The translations under genes were made by a program, and so were the position numbers. 41,976 nucleotides of DNA from JAZQQB01 sp045628865. GTDB lineage: Bacteria > Bacillota > Clostridia > Lachnospirales > Lachnospiraceae. The notes beneath the pieces are model-generated. The model saw nothing but the letters and a program-made list of their open reading frames with translations, was not told the origin of the DNA and made no database searches. Shown here piece after piece: positions 26,401 through 34,396 of the stretch. Location: assembly GCA_045628865.1 (NCBI GenBank), contig JAZQQB010000022.1, forward strand, positions 1-41,976. The letters run 5' to 3'. How positions within the stretch are numbered: position 1 is the stretch's first letter; each line of letters opens with the position of its first letter.

Positions 26401-26590
26401 CATTGAAAATACCATCCTCTGAATAGGAAATCAATTCTAAAAAATAACCAAAGCTTGCAACAAAACAAGTGATCATAATGGCAAGCATATTCTTCTGTCC
26501 CTCTGTCACATCAAAATTCACCACAACAGAAGCACAGAAAAAGCTGCCTATAACAGTTAATACCATTGTAAAAATCAAAACATAATACAT
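23468..26590 (-). CDS. Hybrid sensor histidine kinase with 7TM input, PAS, receiver and Hpt domains
   Basis: This 1040-aa membrane kinase starts with an N-terminal region (~1-225) of seven hydrophobic segments like the 7TM histidine-kinase input module. A PAS-like domain follows at ~238-325. HisKA carries H354 in NMSHEIRTPMN, and the ATPase domain shows the N box NNAIKYT, DTGCGIS and GTGLGLSI (to ~575). A region at ~590-680 looks like a degenerate receiver. A full receiver has DD at ~711-712, D754 in LILMDHMMP and a conserved Lys in DDFVTKPI. A C-terminal Hpt helix bundle has H904 in EVHSMKTSLKTVG. It can carry a whole His-Asp-His relay and pass phosphate to the adjacent response regulator. 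A short hairpin (ATTTCA-CGAAG-TGAAAT) sits just upstream of its ribosome binding site. Confidence 0.93.
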   Translation of the reverse strand: MYYVLIFTMVLTVIGSFFCASVVVNFDVTEGQKNMLAIMITCFVASFGYFLELISYSEDGIFNAMRFRYMGLALMMLFFCEYIFYYVGAKKPRFFFKLIGLVDYVLLNFMWFTNHIPFFFKKYTFIDKGEESFFDIEYGIGYHLYIINSFIIPSVCAMYVLYKKAREHNVKNYRMINFLMLVLISVPLEYISTRYLPHIDECDFSLPFITLLFSLTVLASWKFGNYVLDKLSVKTVINEITDQILVINDMGYIVDCNEAATNILKLKPGMYIQKQYPIFQDFPDVSSNIFQLNDRVFELHAKEIIEKNKYLQGYIMLLTDVTHVQKQMEELKVLKEKAEESNRAKSLFLSNMSHEIRTPMNSIMGITEVLLREKMTEQEREYLLNIRNSGNSLISIINDILDFSKVESGMLEIEENEYDPIAMLNDLGLMFMSRLGDKPVELLYYIDPNLPRKLIGDEIRVRQVIINIVNNAIKYTQEGKIEFTWKVEKKTKDGVICFFQVKDTGCGISEKDMPKLFNTFSRIESEMSNSIEGTGLGLSICKAYVEKMNGDLWVDSKLGLGSIFYFRIPQGIADESPSIWIDEEKKNKLSLGMAFVSPILKRYYFRMAEKFSLDITDVIANPYSEKMYDYLFTDSQYYNEHMVSNLAKKTVVIQNVLNDKAPEKGIMIGKKPFYEYPFCMILNEIKEKIDTNEHQSHTFQAPEAKVLLVDDNQMNRKVACDLLRPLNMKFDTAENGEEAVFLFENRHYDLILMDHMMPVMDGEEATKKIRSMEEGTSHIPIIALTANAIVGAKDQLLQSGMDDFVTKPIALKELYEVLYKWLPNEKIVLCDNEDTLVDLEADFEEKEYLEKNGFDIKTALFYCGSVKMYMELLKDFYTMLPYKKKMIEDYEQENNIKEYVVEVHSMKTSLKTVGMPKKSEYFLELEMAGKQGNTEFIHERTKDYLKMLDALHEILAPICKNSEKGLKEVPKDKIVSLLSMMLEALDVFDFDAVDSFLEELNTYQFPEKCQTELENLRIFVADVSYGKVKDSINKLLKDID

Positions 26591-26935
26591 ATACTAATCT
26601 CCATTTCACTTCGTGAAATCCGATACAGACTATTTCACTGCAAAATAGGTGCATCCTAGCAGCAGCCTATCACTACCAGTTCTTACATATGTTATGACCC
26701 TTTATTTACACTCTCCTCATTCTATTAACTGATAATACAGATATATTGTAGCAAATTATCTGTCATTTGTAAATATAAAAGAGTTCTGTACTCTTTTGTA
26801 CCCCAGCGGAATACGCCGCATTATCTTTCGCGCCCGAGGTGCGCATCCATCGGACGCTTGGTTTCCTGTCCTCGCTAACAAAAAACTGGCAAGTCACGAA
26901 TGACTTGCCAGTCTATAATTTCATTTAGTCTTAAA
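26591..26935. other. 345-bp intergenic region with GC-rich structured block and terminator
   Basis: From right to left on the minus strand, the terminator of the GGGtGRT gene is followed by a GC-rich block at ~26801-26880. That block has several short complementary segments (CGAGG/CCTCG, GGAC/GTCC, GCGG/CCGC), unlike the AT-rich surroundings. Next comes an AT-rich hairpin AAAAGAG/CTCTTTT (~26779-26800), and then the leader of the kinase gene. No ORF. The GC-rich block could be a small structured RNA or a mobile-element remnant. Confidence 0.4.
26885..26912 (-). terminator. Terminator of the GGGtGRT/scaffold unit
   Basis: ACTGGCAAGTCA / TGACTTGCCAGT is a perfect 12-bp stem with a 4-nt loop, followed by TTTTTTG on the minus strand, ~24 bp after the stop codon. 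Confidence 0.92.
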
Positions 26936-27946
26936 TTAGAACTTACCTGCTGTAGCTGCTTCTTCGATAGAAACTGCAACTGCTACTGTCATACCAACCA
27001 TTGGGTTGTTACCAGCACCGATAAGACCCATCATTTCAACGTGTGCAGGAACTGAAGATGAACCAGCGAACTGAGCATCTGAGTGCATACGTCCTAATGT
27101 ATCTGTCATACCGTATGAAGCTGGACCAGCAGCCATGTTATCTGGGTGAAGTGTACGACCTGTACCACCACCTGAAGCTACTGAGAAGTATTTCTTACCC
27201 TGCTCTGTACATTCTTTTTTGTATGTACCAGCTACTGGATGCTGGAAACGAGTTGGGTTTGTAGAGTTACCTGTGATAGAAACGTCAACGCCTTCTTTGT
27301 GCATGATAGCAACACCTTCAGGAACTGAGTTTGCACCATAACAGTTAACTTTTGCACGAAGTCCCTCAGAATATGCAATTCTGTTTACTTCTTTTACAGT
27401 ATTTGTATATGGATCGTATTCTGTTTCAACGAATGTGAAACCGTTGATACGAGAGATGATCTGTGCAGCATCTTTTCCTAAACCGTTTAAGATAACTCTT
27501 AATGGTTTCTGACGAACTTTGTTAGCCTTTTCTGCGATACCGATAGCACCTTCAGCAGCTGCGAAAGATTCGTGACCTGCTAAGAAACAGAAACAGTCTG
27601 TATCTTCTTCAAGTAACATCTTTCCTAAGTTACCATGTCCAAGACCTACTTTACGTGTGTCTGCAACAGAACCTGGGATACAGAAAGCCTGAAGACCTTC
27701 ACCGATTGCAGCAGCAGCGTCAGCAGCTTTTCTACAACCTTTCTTAATTGCGATTGCAGCACCTACAGTGTAAGCCCAGCAAGCATTTTCAAAACAGATT
27801 GGCTGAATGCCTTTAATCTGATCATAAACATTAAGACCAGCGTCTTTTGTGATTTTTTCAGCTTCTTCGATGGAAGCGATTCCATAGCTGTTTAAAACAG
27901 AATTGATCTGAGCAATTCTTCTTTCATATGATTCAAATAATGCCAT
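26936..27946 (-). CDS. GGGtGRT-family protein
   Basis: This 336-aa protein contains the signature SGGGTGRTLHP that names the GGGtGRT family (Pfam name from memory). Other features are a Cys/His-containing N-terminal half (GIQPICFENACWAYT, DCFCFLAGHES) and a Gly-rich C-terminus (MMGLIGAGNNPMVGMTVA). The family is found mostly in anaerobes, and its biochemical role is not known to me. The gene lies 20 bp downstream of the NifU-like scaffold gene in the same unit, a recurrent pairing. This suggests a role in Fe-S or redox chemistry. AGGAGG precedes the start. Confidence 0.85.
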   Translation of the reverse strand: MALFESYERRIAQINSVLNSYGIASIEEAEKITKDAGLNVYDQIKGIQPICFENACWAYTVGAAIAIKKGCRKAADAAAAIGEGLQAFCIPGSVADTRKVGLGHGNLGKMLLEEDTDCFCFLAGHESFAAAEGAIGIAEKANKVRQKPLRVILNGLGKDAAQIISRINGFTFVETEYDPYTNTVKEVNRIAYSEGLRAKVNCYGANSVPEGVAIMHKEGVDVSITGNSTNPTRFQHPVAGTYKKECTEQGKKYFSVASGGGTGRTLHPDNMAAGPASYGMTDTLGRMHSDAQFAGSSSVPAHVEMMGLIGAGNNPMVGMTVAVAVSIEEAATAGKF

Positions 27947-27966
27947 TTGATTTTGCCTCCTCTACT

Positions 27967-28671
27967 CTATTTTACTTCTTTATCTGTTCTTGGATCGATG
28001 ATCTTAACAGCGTCAGCAACACGTCCATACTGTCCGCAAGCTTTTTCGTAAGCTGTGTTAGGGTCATCACCCTTCTTGATAAAGTCAGTCATCTTACCAA
28101 GACTTACGAATTTGTAACCGATGATCTGATTGTCTTTATCTAAAGCGATACCTGTTACATAACCTTCAGCCATTTCAAGATAACGAGGACCTTTCTTTAA
28201 TGTACCGTACATTGTACCAACCTGAGATCTTAAGCCTTTACCTAAATCTTCAAGACCAGCACCTACTGGTAAACCTTCTTCAGAGAAAGCTGACTGAGAA
28301 CGTCCGTAAACGATCTGTAAAAATAACTCTCTCATTGCTGTATTGATCGCATCACAAACTAAGTCTGTGTTTAATGCTTCCATAACAGTTAAGCCTGGTA
28401 AAATTTCAGCTGCCATAGCTGCTGAATGAGTCATACCTGAACATCCGATAGTCTCAACCAATGCTTCCTGAATAATTCCTTCTTTAACATTTAAGGATAA
28501 TTTACAAGCACCCTGCTGTGGAGCACACCAGCCCACACCATGTGTAAATCCTGAAATGTCTTCTACTCTTTTTGCCTGAACCCATTTAGCTTCTTCTGGG
28601 ATTGGAGCACAACCGTGATGAACGCCCTGTGCTACACAAGTCATTTCTTCCACTTCTTTTGAATAAATCAT
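27967..28671 (-). CDS. NifU-like iron-sulfur cluster scaffold protein
   Basis: This 234-aa protein carries an IscU/NifU_N-like segment. Conserved Cys residues lie in VGWCAPQQGACKL and ETIGCSGMTHSAAMAAEILPGL, followed by a C-terminal extension (~130-234) beyond the usual scaffold length. Scaffold proteins of this type assemble Fe-S clusters on conserved Cys residues. GAAAGGAG precedes the ATG. It is the first gene of the two-gene unit with GGGtGRT. No cysteine desulfurase gene is nearby. Confidence 0.8.
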   Translation of the reverse strand: MIYSKEVEEMTCVAQGVHHGCAPIPEEAKWVQAKRVEDISGFTHGVGWCAPQQGACKLSLNVKEGIIQEALVETIGCSGMTHSAAMAAEILPGLTVMEALNTDLVCDAINTAMRELFLQIVYGRSQSAFSEEGLPVGAGLEDLGKGLRSQVGTMYGTLKKGPRYLEMAEGYVTGIALDKDNQIIGYKFVSLGKMTDFIKKGDDPNTAYEKACGQYGRVADAVKIIDPRTDKEVK

Positions 28672-28973
28672 GTGAAATCTCCTTTCGAACTTATCTGAAG
28701 ATGAGCCCGCTCACCTTCAATCTCCGTCTTATTGACATTTTTTGTCATTAATCGTTCGTCCCATTATCTCACTTATTGATAAAAAAATCCAGTTATTTTT
28801 TTAACTTTCCAGTTTTTACGGCAATATAACCAAAAAACGTAAAATAGTGTTCTTCATTTTAGAAAAAAGCACCGAAAAGAAAAGGAATGATGTTTTTTAA
28901 TCTCATCATTCCTCTTGGTTTTATTAAATATAAATTTGAGTAACCTTTTTGCATCATGCAACCACCAACAAAC
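28672..28973. promoter_or_regulatory. 302-bp intergenic region upstream of the Fe-S unit
   Basis: TGACA-N5-TGTCA (28733-28747) is a perfect inverted repeat ~60 bp upstream of the scaffold gene and could be an operator or lie within its 5' leader. The left part (28883-28913) is the terminator of the HD-GYP-like gene. The remainder is AT-rich without an ORF. No clear promoter hexamers were found. Confidence 0.4.
28883..28913 (-). terminator. Terminator of the HD-GYP-like unit
   Basis: AGGAATGATG / CATCATTCCT is a perfect 10-bp stem with an 11-nt loop, followed by TTTTCTTTTC on the minus strand. Confidence 0.85.
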
Positions 28974-30842
28974 TTACATATATTGCAGATAAATCTGATA
29001 ATAGATCTCCGTTCTACCAGGTCCCAGGGTATATTTTAACTGGTCATAAAGTTCTGGACATTCCCCGATATAAGAAACAATATTTGGATTGTAAATGGTT
29101 CCGGCACCACATTCAAGTTCTTCAAAAAGTTGGTCAAAAGTCTTGGCAGACCTGAAATTTCTCGCAAGATAATCCGTTGCAGCATCCATACAGTCACAGA
29201 TTGTAACCAGGTCGATCAAAAATCGATACTTCGACCTCGTATTATCAAAAGCCGTATCATATCCGCCATTTCCGTTATAATATTTATGATGTCCAAGGAT
29301 CACATCATAATATTTATCAAAATAAGGATCCACCTTTACATATTCGCAGCCCCTCACTGGATGATTTTTGATGATCAGTGCTTCTGCTTCCGTCAACTTA
29401 CGATGTGAGGTATTAATAATATCAATCATGGCATTTTTACCAATATCATGTAAGGTTGCCGCTTCTTTTGCATACTGAAAAAGCCATTCCCTGTGTTTTA
29501 GTACCTTATCCACACTGTCACAGTCATCTACGCCGATCAAAAGCTCTGGCTTATGCTCCATAATATGTTCTAACATCATTCCGACAATTTTAGAAACCAT
29601 AGTGGAATGGATGAGTGTAGAAATCTGTCTGGAAATAGTCAGCTTCGTTAAAAAATCCAGCTTCTCCTCTGGCGTATCTATATAAGAAAAAATAATATCA
29701 TTGGATGCCACAGAATTCAAAGCCGTGTTTACGGTATAAGAAACATCCACCAAACTGAATTTTTCTGCAATATTCAGGATTTCATCTTTATATCCTAATA
29801 TAATCCTCTTCTTTTCCGCCTTCGGCAAGCAGGTTTTATCCAACATAGATATGATATAAAATACTGGATTGATCAACAGTCCTACTGCAAGAAAATCTGA
29901 ATCCGCGATCTTATCCAAATCCCTGTTCTTATGTTCTCGATAGAAGGTATCCATTTCCCAGAACGCCTTCTCCGTACTTTCTTCATTGATTTCCACCAAA
30001 AGATAGTGATACAGATAAAAATCCTCACGATAAGGATCCATGATTTCTTCCCTTGTCACCAGGCCATTTAAATACTGATGTTTCGCCAATTCCAGAATAA
30101 CCGGATACATTTTTGGTTCATCCACACGATCATTCATGTAAATACAAAAGGCCATCTTCGGAAAGATATTTGATGCATAGCCTAAGTAAGTATTCACCAT
30201 TTTATCCTCTTTTGCCATCCGAATAATGGATGGTCGTTCTGAAAAAATGCGAAACTCTTTCCAATGTTCGTAAGCATCTTCATAACTGATCAGGGATAAA
30301 CTTAATGCAGCCCCTGTCAGATTGGCGTATCCGATCATAACATTAATGACATTTTGAGCATTCTGCATGGCATTAATATTATTTCGAAATAGAACCAGTT
30401 TTTCCAGATAAGACCTTGCCATCTCACCAAAATCATAATCCCCGGTTCTTGACAAATCCATATAGGTATGTCCAGCTCTTAAATATAGATACATCAGCTT
30501 GTCTACATTTTCATTGATTTCAAAATACGGAATCAAAATAGACAAAAATTCCTCCTCAAGACCCGGATCATAATATTCATCTTCTTTAAGCATACGCACA
30601 CACTGATAAAGCTCCTCATATTTTTCCAAAGGGGCTTCCTCATCATAAAATTCACTTAAGATAGAGTCTAAGAGTTCTGTATTCTCTTGAAAGATATGAT
30701 ACTGCGTATCTGCCAAAAGATAAAACTGTGCCAGCCACGCCTCATATCGTTTCATAAAAAAGATACTGTTTCTCACTTCATCAGACTTTTTTTTGTTTTC
30801 CAGAACTTCCTTAAATCTTACTGTGATACTTACTTTTTCCAT
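28974..30842 (-). CDS. HD-GYP-like phosphohydrolase with a long helical N-terminal region
   Basis: This protein of ~622 aa has an all-helical, TPR-like N-terminal region (~1-400) with no membrane segment. The C-terminal HD domain has HDIGK (H467-D468 when counted from the upstream GTG), NHPVRG, LGHHKYYNG and GNGGYD in place of the GYP triad. HD-GYP proteins degrade cyclic di-GMP. The metal ligands are present, but the GYP motif is altered to GYD, so activity and substrate are not certain. I chose the ATG at 30842, which has GGAAGAG in front, over a GTG at 30848. It starts 18 bp after the beta-helix gene, with which it forms a unit. Confidence 0.85.
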   Translation of the reverse strand: MEKVSITVRFKEVLENKKKSDEVRNSIFFMKRYEAWLAQFYLLADTQYHIFQENTELLDSILSEFYDEEAPLEKYEELYQCVRMLKEDEYYDPGLEEEFLSILIPYFEINENVDKLMYLYLRAGHTYMDLSRTGDYDFGEMARSYLEKLVLFRNNINAMQNAQNVINVMIGYANLTGAALSLSLISYEDAYEHWKEFRIFSERPSIIRMAKEDKMVNTYLGYASNIFPKMAFCIYMNDRVDEPKMYPVILELAKHQYLNGLVTREEIMDPYREDFYLYHYLLVEINEESTEKAFWEMDTFYREHKNRDLDKIADSDFLAVGLLINPVFYIISMLDKTCLPKAEKKRIILGYKDEILNIAEKFSLVDVSYTVNTALNSVASNDIIFSYIDTPEEKLDFLTKLTISRQISTLIHSTMVSKIVGMMLEHIMEHKPELLIGVDDCDSVDKVLKHREWLFQYAKEAATLHDIGKNAMIDIINTSHRKLTEAEALIIKNHPVRGCEYVKVDPYFDKYYDVILGHHKYYNGNGGYDTAFDNTRSKYRFLIDLVTICDCMDAATDYLARNFRSAKTFDQLFEELECGAGTIYNPNIVSYIGECPELYDQLKYTLGPGRTEIYYQIYLQYM

Positions 30843-30860
30843 GCACACACTCTTCCAGAT

Positions 30861-31529
30861 TTATGCTTTCTTAGTTACAATGTCTCCACTTTTCTTAAAA
30901 ATACTATTTGCAGGAATCACACCTCTTACACAGCTGGTAGGATAAATATTGGAATTTCTGCAAATAATTGTTCCAGGATTTAAAACAGAATTACAGCCAA
31001 CCTCAACGTTATCGCCAAGCATGGCTCCCATCTTTTTTAAACCTGTTTCAATACATTCATTGGCTCCTTTCACAACAACCAATGTCTTATCGCTTTTTAC
31101 ATTAGAGGTAATAGAACCTGCCCCCATATGTGATTTAAACCCTAGTACGCTGTCACCAACGTAATTGTAATGTGGCACCTGTACTTTATTAAACAATACA
31201 ACGTTTTTAAGCTCTGTTGAGTTTCCAACTACAGCACCCTTTCCAACAATGGCATTTCCTCTGATAAATGCACAATGTCTTATCTCCGCTTCTTCATCAA
31301 TGATACATGGTCCATTGATGCAAGCCGTTGGCGCTACTGTTGCAGACTTCGCAATCCAGATATTCTCGCCTTTTTTTTCATATTTATCTGCTGGCAAACT
31401 CTCACCAAGCTTTAAGATAAAATCTTTGATCTTAGGTAATACTTCAAAAGGATAGCTCAACCCATCAAAAAGTTCCTTTGCAATGGTTTGTTCCAGATCA
31501 TATAGATTTTCAATTCTGATTTCATTCAT
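30861..31529 (-). CDS. Left-handed beta-helix (hexapeptide repeat) protein, GlmU C-terminal-like
   Basis: This 222-aa protein has a short helical N-terminus and many imperfect hexapeptide repeats from ~55 to ~205 (VAPTACINGPCIIDEEAEIRHC, AIVGKGAVVGNS, GCNSVLNPGTIICRNSNIYP) that form a left-handed beta-helix. Similar proteins are annotated as nucleotidyltransferase- or acyltransferase-like GlmU relatives. The nucleotidyltransferase domain is absent, so an acetyltransferase or pure scaffold role is more likely. It is the first gene of the unit with the HD-GYP-like gene. Confidence 0.8.
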   Translation of the reverse strand: MNEIRIENLYDLEQTIAKELFDGLSYPFEVLPKIKDFILKLGESLPADKYEKKGENIWIAKSATVAPTACINGPCIIDEEAEIRHCAFIRGNAIVGKGAVVGNSTELKNVVLFNKVQVPHYNYVGDSVLGFKSHMGAGSITSNVKSDKTLVVVKGANECIETGLKKMGAMLGDNVEVGCNSVLNPGTIICRNSNIYPTSCVRGVIPANSIFKKSGDIVTKKA

Positions 31530-31589
31530 ATTACATTTACTCCCACATCACTTATTTGTATTCATACTCCTCATGATACACCTAGTTAT

Positions 31590-31617
31590 ATTATATCAAA
31601 TCATTTCACAATTGAAA
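31590..31617 (-). promoter_or_regulatory. Candidate promoter of the beta-helix/HD-GYP-like unit
   Basis: On the minus strand, TATAAT (31590-31595) is preceded at 16 bp by TTTCAA (31612-31617). The surrounding ATTTCA-N4-TGAAAT is an inverted repeat that could bind a regulator. Confidence 0.5.
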
Positions 31618-31690
31618 TAATTTTTTGTTTTGTATTTTTCTTTTGTTTATTTTTCCACGCCTGTATACTACTGTATTTGTTGTGTTACTG

Positions 31691-34396
31691 ATCTACAACA
31701 GTAGAAATTTCAAGGTTCTTATAAACAAGAAGAAAAAGAAAGAGCAGAAGCTGAATCTACAACTCCATAGTATCTTTCACCGTTAAATATAGTTTCGTAG
31801 ATACTATATGTTTCGGATCCAAAGATTCTTAGTCTAAACGCATCATATGATCCATAATTGTAAGCAACTTCTTTTTTCTGCGCTGGAGAAAGTGCAATAA
31901 CAGTTCCTTTCAGGTACTATTTTACGCGCTCATAATCATATGTCTGCGCTGCATTTGTACTCTTACTATTTTCAAGTACAGGCTTTGCGACATCCTTCAT
32001 TACCTGCAAAAGTACATCATAGTTTACATCTGCAGTGTCTGTCATATACGCAAAGATAGCTTTCAGTGATTGAGATAGATCTACCTTGCTGTATGTTGAC
32101 TTGTTTGTTTTTAGGATATTAGCAGCAATACGATCAATCTTTTTCTCATCTAAAGCGATATCTTTTAGAGTTTTTGCTCCCTCTTCAATAATTGACTGAG
32201 CTGTTTTTAACTCTTCTTCCTGCATAATCTCATCCCAGACTTCCAGTCCGATTGTATCAACAGATAATGCCGGAACGTTTACAGATAAAGCCTTTGCATC
32301 TTTTTTGGTGTCCACTTCAATATCTCTATTTTTTTCAAACAGAGTATCATTCATAAGATCTGTATATAATTTATCATCTTGTCCTTCTACGTAATTTTGG
32401 TGCATGATAGGACCATCATTATCTAAAAATGATAATTGATATTTGATTCCAGGTCTTGTAGAGTGATGCAAAATGATCTCATGATTTCCATTTTTGTAGC
32501 CATCTTTGTAATATCTGAGCGCTAAAAATTCATCATCCTCAATGATACCCTTAAAGAAATCTTTGATTTCTTCCTCCTTTTGTTCTGCTGCTTTAATCTC
32601 TTCATCTGTTCCAGTAAAATAAACATCATCTGCAAAATCATATGATGGCACTTGGACTGAAAAATTTCTATGAAAATCCATTAATTCAGATGTATTTCCT
32701 TTATTGAAATAATCATCAATGCTTTGCAAAATCACAGAGCTTGAAGTACCTTCATTAAAGGACAATGTTTTTACAGTTTTTCCACTTTCATCATCAAAAT
32801 CAATCGTAATACTTCCCCTAAAATGATTGATATATTTTTCCAAAGTTTTTTCTTGTTCTTTTGATGGAGAAGAAAAAAGATTTATGCCACCTTCTTCTGG
32901 AAGCAAACGTATATTACCAGAATTGATAAAAGCTATCATTGCATCTGTACCATCATCATATTCTTCAAATACATCTTCAACTTCTAACAGATCTCTATGA
33001 TCTACCTGTCGCATTTTACTTGTTGTGTCACCCCAATGGCGACCAGAAAAATCAAGCATTGATCCATCTTTTAACATGTATCCTGCGACATCAAAATTAT
33101 TGGTTGTACCAAAATGATCTTTAATATTAGAATAATATTCTTCAGAAAAATTATCATCTACACGTACAGATAATGACGTTTTTTCCGTATTGACTGCATT
33201 ATCTGTATCTGATAACATTTCATTAGAATCTGAATTGCTCTTTATGACCATGCCATTGACATGGTTGAGGGATTCAGATTCATTTTTTTGCATCAAAAGT
33301 AGAAATTTCAAGGTTCTTATAAACATTGACTTGCCGAAACGATATTCGCAATCTACAACAGTAGAAATTTCAAGGTTCTTATAAACTGCTAAGGGCACAT
33401 ATAAGATATATCACAATCTACAACAGTAGAAATTTCAAGGTTCTTATAATCATGGAATTTAGTTTCTACTATATTTAAATCTACAACAGTAGAAATTTCA
33501 AGGTTCTTATAAACAGAAACTAGAACTTGCTAAAACACTTGATCTACAACAGTAGAAATTTCAAGGTTCTTATAAACAAGCATTGATTCAATCAATAACA
33601 GTGTTGGATCTACAACAGTAGAAATTTCAAGGTTCTTATAAACAGATGTCGTCGCGATAAATCCACCTGTATCTACAACAGTAGAAATTTCAAGGTTCTT
33701 ATAAACCATTCTTTAGGCTCCTCGTATTCTTCAAATCTACAACAGTAGAAATTTCAAGGTTCTTATAAACTTGGTGAAGGTGAAGTTATTCCACTTTCAT
33801 CTACAACAGTAGAAATTTCAAGGTTCTTATAAACGAATCTAATTACATTGGATGAGCGAAATCTACAACAGTAGAAATTTCAAGGTTCTTATAAACTTTC
33901 TACTTGCTAGATGTTCTAGGATTGATCTACAACAGTAGAAATTTCAAGGTTCTTATAAACCACAAAAGGAACATTCTTTGCAACAGCATCTACAACAGTA
34001 GAAATTTCAAGGTTCTTATAAACTATACCACAGCCGAAACAAACTTAATATCTACAACAGTAGAAATTTCAAGGTTCTTATAAACACAGGACTAATTGTT
34101 GCAGGCATTTTTATCTACAACAGTAGAAATTTCAAGGTTCTTATAAACATAGAAGTGGACGGATCATTTGGATCATCTACAACAGTAGAAATTTCAAGGT
34201 TCTTATAAACATAGTGAGGTGTGATATGGACGTAGAATCTACAACAGTAGAAATTTCAAGGTTCTTATAAACGAAGATATTCCTACACCTACAGAGATAT
34301 CTACAACAGTAGAAATTTCAAGGTTCTTATAAACTGAAATATATTTCACCCCTGCTTCATATCTACAACAGTAGAAATTTCAAGGTTCTTATAAAC
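31691..34396 (-). CRISPR. Type V-A CRISPR array, 19 repeats (one split), 18 spacers
   Basis: The 36-bp repeat reads, in crRNA direction, GTTTATAAGAACCTTG + AAATTTCTACTGTTGTAGAT. Its 3' part forms the Cas12a hairpin TCTAC-TGTT-GTAGA. Intact repeats start (plus coordinates) at 31691, 33351, 33416, 33479, 33542, 33608, 33671, 33735, 33799, 33861, 33925, 33988, 34050, 34113, 34175, 34237, 34299 and 34361. One more is split into 31755-31763 and 33298-33324 by a 1,534-bp insertion. Spacers are 26-30 bp. The repeat at 33416 has one change in its 5' end (GATTATAAG). Transcription is from the leader at the right, so 34335-34360 is the newest spacer and 31727-31754 the oldest. Confidence 0.98.
31764..33297 (-). 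pseudogene. 1,534-bp fragment of a large phage/plasmid polyvalent-protein gene inside a CRISPR repeat
   Basis: The insert is coding across its full length on the minus strand, with no frameshift and one in-frame TAG at 31917-31919. The first part contains AGYMLKDGSMLDFSGRHWGD, VDHRDLLEVEDVF and DAMIAFINSGNIRLLPEEGGINL. I recognise this pattern from very large multi-domain phage and plasmid proteins of gut Firmicutes (LPD/MuF-associated type). After the TAG the frame continues with YLKGTVIALSPAQKKEVAYNYGSYDAFRLRIFG, another segment typical of the same proteins. There is no start with a ribosome binding site: the ATG at 33293 follows directly on repeat sequence. The open frame extends another ~35 codons into the array only by chance. 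It is therefore an internal gene fragment, not a functional gene. Confidence 0.75.

Noticed and set aside
31764..33297. The array insert as an insertion sequence or intron
   Set aside because: It has no transposase, no terminal inverted repeats, no target duplication and no ribozyme motifs; it is coding throughout as an internal gene piece.
33294..33398. N-terminal ~35 codons of the open frame that enters the phage fragment
   Set aside because: They are translated CRISPR repeat and spacer sequence without a ribosome binding site, so they were not called as part of a gene.
31727..34360. Spacers matching the inserted phage fragment or other parts of the window
   Set aside because: By eye no spacer of 26-30 bp matched the insert or flanking genes on either strand. 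A real alignment would be needed to be sure.
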